DNA of 64,000 bases from Atherix ibis (taxonomy: Eukaryota > Arthropoda > Insecta > Diptera > Athericidae). Position numbers and translations under genes: made by a program. The DNA lies in assembly GCA_958298945.1 (NCBI GenBank), contig OY282609.1, positions 60,422,220-60,486,219 on the forward strand, in the 5' to 3' direction. This document shows, one piece after another, positions 52,101 to 61,100 of this stretch (positions are counted from its first letter, which is position 1; each line of letters begins with the position of its first letter). The notes under the pieces were generated by a model that was given only the letters and a program-made list of their open reading frames with translations, had not been told where the DNA came from and made no database searches.

Positions 52101-55100
52101 GTGTTCGAATTTTTTCTAAAAAAAACATTTTTTTCTAATATATTTCCATTTCTTTTTTAAGAAATTTGAATTCCATTTCTATATAATAAAATGCTAAATC
52201 ATCAAATGATCTGATCCGTCATCAAATCTTCAAATCGGTCTCCAAAGAACCTAATCAATAAGAGACCCAATCAGTTGCCAATTGTTCTAATAAGCCGCCA
52301 AGTGACGTAATCGCCCGTTAAATAATCTAAGCACTCAATAGTGACCTAATTTATTGCGTCAAATAATCTAGCCAGACATCGTCAAGTGAGATCTAATCAA
52401 TCATCAAATCATTAATCAGTCGGCAAATAACTTAATTTGTCGCTAAATTATCTAAACAGATACCAAGAAATTGCTATATATTTACATAAAAAAAATTTTA
52501 ATTATAATTTAAATGGTAAAAATTTGAATTTTAAAAATTTTCAATAAATTTTAATGCGCTTTATCTGATCTCAGTTAAATGGTAGCAAATTTATTTTCCT
52601 TTTTTATTAATTAAAAATTATTTTCTTTCATCCAAAATTATTATAAAATACAATTAATCATTAAATGAATATTTAACTTTGAAAAAGAAATTTTAAACTT
52701 CGCCATCCAAATTATAAACATAATTTCAGTCAATTTTAGAAAAGTTTATATATAAAATTTTTAAAAATATCCTTTTCTGTTTTAAAAATTTCCCCTTTTT
52801 CTTCTATATTCGTTTTTTAACGGGTGTATAACTTAAAAATGCGGGATTTTTGGCAAACTTTGAGTGTTTATTTTGAAAAATTGTTATAATATATTTTATT
52901 CAAAGTATTGTCCATCGCCACTACTTTTTCCCATCTTTCTGGCAACATATGGATTCCGCGCCAAAAAAACTGCTCCGGTTTTGAGGCCAAGAATGAATTT
53001 TGATGCCCTGTTCTGAAGTGAAGCGTATTCCGGTGAGGGCGTTTTGCATGGATCTAAACAAATGGTAGTCGGACGGGGCAAGGTCTGGGCTATAAGGCGG
53101 ATAAGGCAAAACTTCCCAGCCACTGTTTTCTAAATAATTTTTAACCGGTCTTGCAACATGAGGCCGGGTGTTGTCATGATGGAAAATTATGGCTTCGTGT
53201 CTGGTCGCATATTCCGGGTGTTTTTCGGCCAATGCTCGCTTCAAACGGATTAATTGTGTTTGGTAGAGGTCGCCTGTGATCGTCTGGCCCGATTTCAATA
53301 GCTCATAATAGATCACACCCTTGTGATCCCACTAAATACAGAGCATCGTACCTTGGCGCCATGGATACTTGGCTTTGGCGTTGATTTGGCTGGTTGGCCG
53401 GGCTTTACATACGATTTTTTGCGCTTTGGGTTGTCGTAATGAATCCATTTTTCGTCGCCAGTAATGATTCGATTCAAAAACGACTTCTTTTTCTGCCGTT
53501 CAAGCAGCATTTCGGACATGCAAAATCGCCTTTCAACGTCTCTCGGCTTCAATTCATATGGGACCCAATTTCCTTGCTTTTGGATGAATCCTGCTGCTTT
53601 CAAACATTTTGAAATGGCTGCTTGAGTGACTCCCAATGATTTTGCAATTTCTTCTTGAGTTCGACAACAGTCTTCGTCGAGTAATGCCTCCAAATCTTCA
53701 TCTTCAAACTTTTTTGGCTGACCTGGTCAAAATCACCACTTCTGAACCGCACAAACCATCTCTCGCACGTTGAAATCGATGGAACATATTCAGGATAAGC
53801 TTCGGTGAGCAATCGATGTGCTTCAGCTGCACTTTTTTTTCAAATTGAAGAAGTAAATCAACACTAAAGAAGTAAATCAAAAAAAAACTTTGTTGTTTAC
53901 ACTATTTCGTTCAATGATTAATCGAGAATGAATGACAGATGTTTAACCTCCAAAATGCCATATGAGTTATTATTAACACAAACCATGTGTAAAATTTATG
54001 CCATCTGTTGTCAATCCCGCATTTTTAAGTAATACACCGTATAATAATATTATTTATCAACAATTTATAACAATTTTTTTATAAGAATAAAGAAACTACC
54101 ATTTCCCCAATTATTTAAAATACAAACGCAAGGAAAATGTCCTAAAAATTGTCGTAACTGAAAAATACCATTAGAATTTATTTTATGAATATTAGACCAT
54201 CAATAATATAAATCAATCTAAATATTATACTTTTTTCAGTTTTCTTTTTAAATATGAAAATCCTTACAAAAAAAAATCGTCGTTTTTGATGTTTTTCAGA
54301 AGAAACTGCTAAACCCTTTCAAAATGGAGGAATAACATACTATATCTCAATAGTTCCTTGACATGCATTTAAAAAGCAATATTTTTGCATTTATTCGTGC
54401 AAAAACTGCAATGTTAAGTATTTTATATTCATCGTCTGATATGATTAATTGTTCTGTAGAAAAATATATGATAAAAATTTAGAATGGACTCAAACGAGTT
54501 GATAAATACTATTGAATCCTTTGAACGTTTCCACCTATATTGTGTGCTCTAAAATATATCTGATACATGATTTATACAATAATAAAATAAATATTTTAAT
54601 CATTTAAAAATATTTCTTTGAACGAATAAAAATGGAATCTATCAAGCTTTTGCATAATTTCAGATTGTTTCTAAGAAAACGTTTGATTTAACTTTTTCCC
54701 ATACACATCTCGCTTTTCTATTCTAATAGAAATAATTTTTAGAAAAAACTATAAAAACAAAATTACTAATAATAATAGTAATAATAGTAATCATATTAAA
54801 GTAAGAAATCGAAAATTAAAACTTATATGCAAATATCATGAAATATTGAAATTTACTACATCAGAACGAATAAGATGGGTTCACGTAGCCATACTCGGCT
54901 CTGTAGGATAGAAAATTTATTCGTAAAACTATAGATAAATAGGTAAATAGAAAATTAGATAGATATATGTATATGTAAATTGATAGATTGATACTCCATT
55001 GGGGTAGATAGGTAAACAGTACTATATCATATAGTAGGTGTATAGGTACTATTTTGTTAGTAAAAGTTTTTTGAATTGAAGTCGAAACATTCGTTAGATC

Positions 55101-58100
55101 AATAATGATGATTCTATTTTATCTATTTTTTTTTTTCACTATTAGAACTCATAAGATGGTATTGTAAATGAATACTACGTGCGGCTGAAAATATGGGGAA
55201 TTGCATATATTACATTTTATGTATAAAAGAAAAGTATATAGTAACTAATGTAGATGTAGTAGATGTACATATATGCACATGCATAAGTACAGAATTTAGA
55301 ATTGTTTTATTTATTTTCATATTTATTTGGAAAAATAAAAAATAATAAAGAAAAGTTTACTAGTATTCAAAGAAGAATTCCAAAATAAAAAACAAATTTG
55401 ATTAGAGGATTTCTTATAAAATGAAAAGGAAAATTCCCACCTGCATTAAAAGGTATTTTCTTGAATAAAAAGCAAAATATCTATTCATCTACAATATATC
55501 TTTTTAAACATTGCTATCGGAACATGGAGGGGGGGGGGGGGGTGCTTTTAACAAATATCTTAATTAGATTTGTTTTGGTTTTAAGATCATGTTTTCTATC
55601 TATCCTACATTATGGAGTACAGGCCATTATGTCCACTTTGGGTTGTTGTCTTTGACCAAAACGGTTGTTTATCCACGATTGTTTTTTTCTTCTTCTGAAA
55701 GCTGGTATTGATATTTCTGTATTGATGATGGCTGATGGCTTTTTAAAGAGTTTTTTCTGCGTTAATGAGAGTACAACGAGATATGGAAATTAAAAGTAGA
55801 TTGACCTCAGTAGGATTCGAATCCTTGACCAGTACTGTCGGGCCAGCAAAAACCAATTTAGTTTAATTAAAAAATTCAAATGTTTTAAGTTGATTTTAAG
55901 TATTTTTTTTTTTGCTTTTTTTTTGAATCCCAAAATATTTTTTTATTAAATTGATTGTTTTTACAAAAGTAAATAAGAAATAAGCGAACGTTAAAATATT
56001 TTCTGTTTTAAAATATCTATTTTAGAGGCGAAAAATATTAAAAATTTTAGTATTACTTAATTTCTACTATATTTTTACATATCTAAGATGTTTTGAAAAA
56101 TAAAGTAAATTCTAACAACACTGTGTTTTTTTGGAAATAAATAGAAAAACTTTCAGTCTTAAAATCTAATTTAAATCGAATCACGAATCAATGCCTTTTT
56201 GGCGGTTCTTATACAAAATAAACTACCCCCTCCCTTTCCCTTTTCCCCTTGATTATTATATTGTTTTTTTTTTTTGTAAATAAAAGTTTATGTATTTTTT
56301 GATTTGAGTTTTACTCGTCAACTTGTACATGTGTCTAACTGTTAAACTGTAAATATATCAGTTAAGAATATGCATCTACAATTACCCCCCTACACACATA
56401 TTCAATTTCATATTCTTTTCTTCCTATTCCGATTAATAAAATTATAAAACTTTCCGCATTTTCTATAAAATAACTTTTTACTAAACATATACTAAAACAG
56501 TCCCATCATTATCGTCCTTTTCTACTATTCTGTTTTATTTCTACTATTACATTAGTAAGTAAATAGAACATATGTACTTTGTTTGTTGTCTATTAAAAAA
56601 AAAAACTCTGAAAATATGGTATAAATATAAAAATTATAATAATAATAAATCCCCCAAGCCTTATTATAATTTCATTTTATTTATGAAGTTGTAACATGAA
56701 TACCTACCCAAAAACGGAAAAGTCTATTAAATTATTCTTAGTTTCCTTGTATTGTGAGATGTTTTATACTAACTCGTTGATTTTTAGAAATAATTCAAAT
56801 TGAAAGGAGATAGCAGCAATGAATCCTTTATTTTTTGGTAATTTCATAGGCTCATATATATGTGCATGTATACCATCAACCCCGCTTAACCGCGTTGTAT
56901 ATTCTTTCCCCTATTAACAAAACTCATCACAAAATAGTAAATATGGATGCACGTCTCCAACTTTTATGCAAATGTTAAAATTTTGTGAATATACTGGTAA
57001 CTTCTTCGAATAGTTGTAAGATTCATAGTGAATGTCTCAACGAGACATAAACTGACTAATTTAGTTAAATCGAATCGAATTGAACAGAAAGGACTCAATA
57101 GCACGGTTGAAATGATTTGCGTTTTCACTTTGAATCTTGTTTTCTATGAAAACAGCAATGGATCCTTTTCGTCCGTATAAGAAATTATTAATTTTACTAT
57201 AGTAGTTTTTCTAATTATTTTTGAAATTTCTATAATAGAATAATTGACAAAACCAAATAGTGTAGATAATATTGGTCGAGTTATTTTTAATAACTCCCTG
57301 AATCTAGTTATTAAGTTTTAATCTTTCGTTTGCGTATTAAATTTGTTTTGCTTAATATTCGAATAAATAAAAATAAAATAAAATATGGAATCTTCTGGAT
57401 CGGTAAATACAAATGAAAAAGGTGCATCGGTAACGGCAACATTTCAATCTGCGGCAAATGCAACATTGGCAGCCAATGCATTATCGAATCGTGCGTCGTC
57501 CGGTGTTAAAACGCGTCAAACGGGCCGGGCAAAAATGGCTTTACAAAAATTCGCAAAAAATCTCATCAAAGCAGAGAATACCAACGCCACCAGCAATCCG
57601 AAAAATTCTAACAATGAACAAAAATCAGTTGAACCTAATTTAGAAAGACGATATTCGTGGCAAAAACTAATTCGTGATATTGTCAATTCACAGAGAGGAA
57701 AAATCCCTTTATTGCTCGCCGTGGAAGCTGGTAATCAATCAATGTGTAGGGAATTGCTATCATCCCAAACGGCTGATCAATTGAAGGTAAGTGAAAACAA
57801 AAATCATAGTTAATATTTTTCAATAAAATTCAACAATTTTGTGTAATTTAACGAATAGTAAAAAAAAATTGTTTTGTTGTTGAATAACACGTTGTTTTAC
57901 AAACTTTAAGAAATTAAGAATAAGTGATCGATTTCTACAATATTAAAAAGTTTTTAAAAAAAAATTGTCCGTAAAAATTTTTTCTGTAAAAAAAAGAAAG
58001 AAATATTTTAACTGAGAGAGAATCTCTTCTCTTTGGCATGATGTTTAAACCGAAAAATAGATTAAAAATAATCCACTTCGCTTGAAGTATTAATCCTAAG

Positions 58101-61100
58101 TAATGATTAAATATTAGTGTGACTAAATTGAAGAAAAAACTTGTTTTATTCTCATCGATTAATAAAAAAATAATAATTTTTTGTGAAAAATAAGTAAAAT
58201 CTATCATATTTTATGGAAAATTGGGTTTTTACTCTAATTAATTTTTATTTAAAAATAGTACTTCAAATTGTAATATCCTTTTTTCAAACAAAAATTACTT
58301 AAATTGTTTTTTTTTTTACATTTCCTCTCAAAAAAAAAATACTAAAATCTAAGAAACCCTCAAAAAGGTATTTTTACGACGAGTATACATAAAATTAAAG
58401 TTGATGATTCGCAAATACATATTCACATATTCCTACACCCTCTCTTTTGAGCCATAACAAATAGACAATATCACATATTCTGTAATTTATTTATTTGTTA
58501 TATGCTATTTCTTGTGGTGATCCTATTTTTCATATAAAAATATCTAAATATCTACCGTACTCGTACGTCGAATAATTGCTTTATTCTAATAAAACTTATA
58601 AGAGAGTAAGTAAATTGATATAAATCGTCTTCACAATATAGCGTGACAAAGAAATTATCAAAAATTTATATTATTTTTGTTGTTGTTGTTATTTTTTTAA
58701 CAACCTAAACAACCACCGATCTACCCGCTTACCAACTTACCACAAATAAAATTCCAATAACAAATGTTAAATAAAATCAAACATTTCCTTGTCATTTCAT
58801 TGGCTTTTCTTTAATATTCCACAAAAATTTAATTGGCTGTGATATGATGCCAAAACCAAAAAAAAGAGAAGGGGAAGGGGGATTTTTATGTATTCACATA
58901 TGAGGAAAGGGGTTTATCAAGTGAGTATTCCCAACGATGGTACATACATCGTAAAGAATATGCAAATGATTTGATTTTATAAAAACCTCACCCACATCTA
59001 TTCAATATAGGTAATAGAAGAAAGCTCATCAAATAAGTAGTAAACAAATAATATGATGAATATTAAATGCAATAATAGTAAAAAAAATAAAAGAGTAACA
59101 AAATAAATAATTATAAATACAAATACATAAGAAAACAGGGTTATCCTAGATATTCAAGATCTTAAAAACAAAACAGAGAATCCACGCTGTATTTATGCAC
59201 ACGTTTCTGAACTAAGTACTCACTGGAATATGCAAATTTCAACCAAAAAAATTATAATTGAAAAAAGTTATAAAAAAAAATTTAAACGATTTCTAATATC
59301 ACAATTTGTGAACCAATAGTAACAAGATTGAAAATCTTATTCTGTAGGAGGAATTAAAAGAAAATAAATCATATTTTCTAAAATAATAATGGTGAAAATA
59401 GACTAATAATAAGAAATAATATTAAATTTAAAAAAAAAGGGTCAGATGAGGTCTCAACTACTACTAATACAGTTTTTTGTTGTTATTGTAAGGTTTTTGA
59501 GATAAAAGACAGAGGCAAGTTGGCCACAACTAATAGAATATTTTTTTAAAGAAGATCCTTTCCTTATGCCGTAGTAGATACTCTTCCATAAGATAAATAA
59601 AAAGAAAATCTTTAAATAAGACTAAATTTTCATCAGTTAAGATAAATTGATAAAAATTATTGGAAAATATAAATTGTGGAAAATAGTTTCTTATTAAAGT
59701 AGCATTAATTAAGTTTGTTTCGTAGACATACACATAAAGGCTTTTCGAATAAGAGTGATATGATTTATTTAAAAAAAACACACTAATTGTTAAGGAAATT
59801 CAAATGTTTTTTATTTAATGTGAAGTACAATCGATACAATTATATTCTGAATAAAATGTCATTCAAATGGCCTCGACGACTTCTTTTGCAGAAACGAATT
59901 CGATGAACCCAATTATCGAGCACTTTATCCACTAAATCAAGTCGTATGTCATGAATAGCACGTTAAATATTGAGTTCTAAAGCTAGAAGAGAGTCTGGTT
60001 TATTGCTAAAGACCAATGACTTCAAATAACCCTACAAGAAATAGTCTAATGGTGTTAAATCACAACTTCTTGGAGGCCATTCAATATCACAATTTCTTGA
60101 AATAATCGAATCTCCAAACTTTTCTAGCAATAGTTCCGTTGTTGCACGTGCTGTATGGCACGTATCCCCGTCTTGTTGGAACCATATGTTGTCAAGATCA
60201 ACTTCTTCCAATTTCGACCATAAAAAGTTTGTTATCATCGATATATACCGCTCTCCATTGACAGTAACGGTGTTACCAGCTTCATTTCGAAAGAAGTACG
60301 GACCGATGATTCCACCAGACCAAAAACCACACCAAACTATCAATTTAGGTGAATGTAATGGGTGTTCATGAATAATTTGTGGATTTTATTTGCACCAGAA
60401 TCTAAAGTTTTGTTTATTTACCGCACCACTCAGATGAAAGTGAGCCTCATCGGAGAAGATGATTTTCTTAAAAAAATCGTTATGGTTTTCAAGTTGTTCC
60501 AAGACTGATTTTTCAATCAGCAAATTTATGACGTTTACAGTGGTCCAATGGCTTCAGTTCTTGAGTGATAACAATTTTATACGGATGCAAGCCCAAATCC
60601 TTTCTCAAAATCCGCCAGGTTGTGGTTTGACACAGTCCCAAATCTTGAGAACGTCTTGGAATCGACAAATTTCGGTCTTCAGCAACACTTGCCTGAACGG
60701 CAGCAATATTTTCATTACTTCGAGCAGTTCTTTATTGGCACTTGAACATTATGTAAAGAAAATGTACGCTCGAAATTTTTAACAATTCGACGAAAAGCGA
60801 GCACAGTTGGATGATTATTACGACCATAAAATGGCAAAAGCGCACGAAAAGTTGCAATTGGAGAACGATTATTTTGATAATAAAATGGAATAATTTGTAA
60901 ACATTGTTCTTGCGTATATCTCTCCATGATAAAATTGTAAACATTACTGAATACAATGGAATAAAAAACAGATCATGACATATTACAAATGGCCAAAACG
61001 TCACTTAGAAATCATATTACTCTAATTGGAAAACCCTATACATTGCCAATATAGTGATTAGATGCTATGAGTCATACGGTGTATAGTTAAAAAAGTTTGT

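Larger units (their letters stand above)
51403..57693 (+). other. nompC: nompC intron 4
   Basis: 6.3 kb. Contains a degenerate minisatellite (52196-52455), a family D mariner (52821-54040), microsatellite-like AAT and GATA tracts (54760-55060), a 14-G run, and, at its 3' end, the alternative first exon that starts at 57385. Confidence 0.8.

Noticed and set aside
55800..55850. A GATTCGAATC motif resembling the tRNA T-loop/B-box, minus strand
   Set aside because: The arm-like sequence AGGATTCGAATCCT is present, but I could not fit an acceptor stem, D-arm and anticodon arm around it. At most a tRNA-derived repeat relic.
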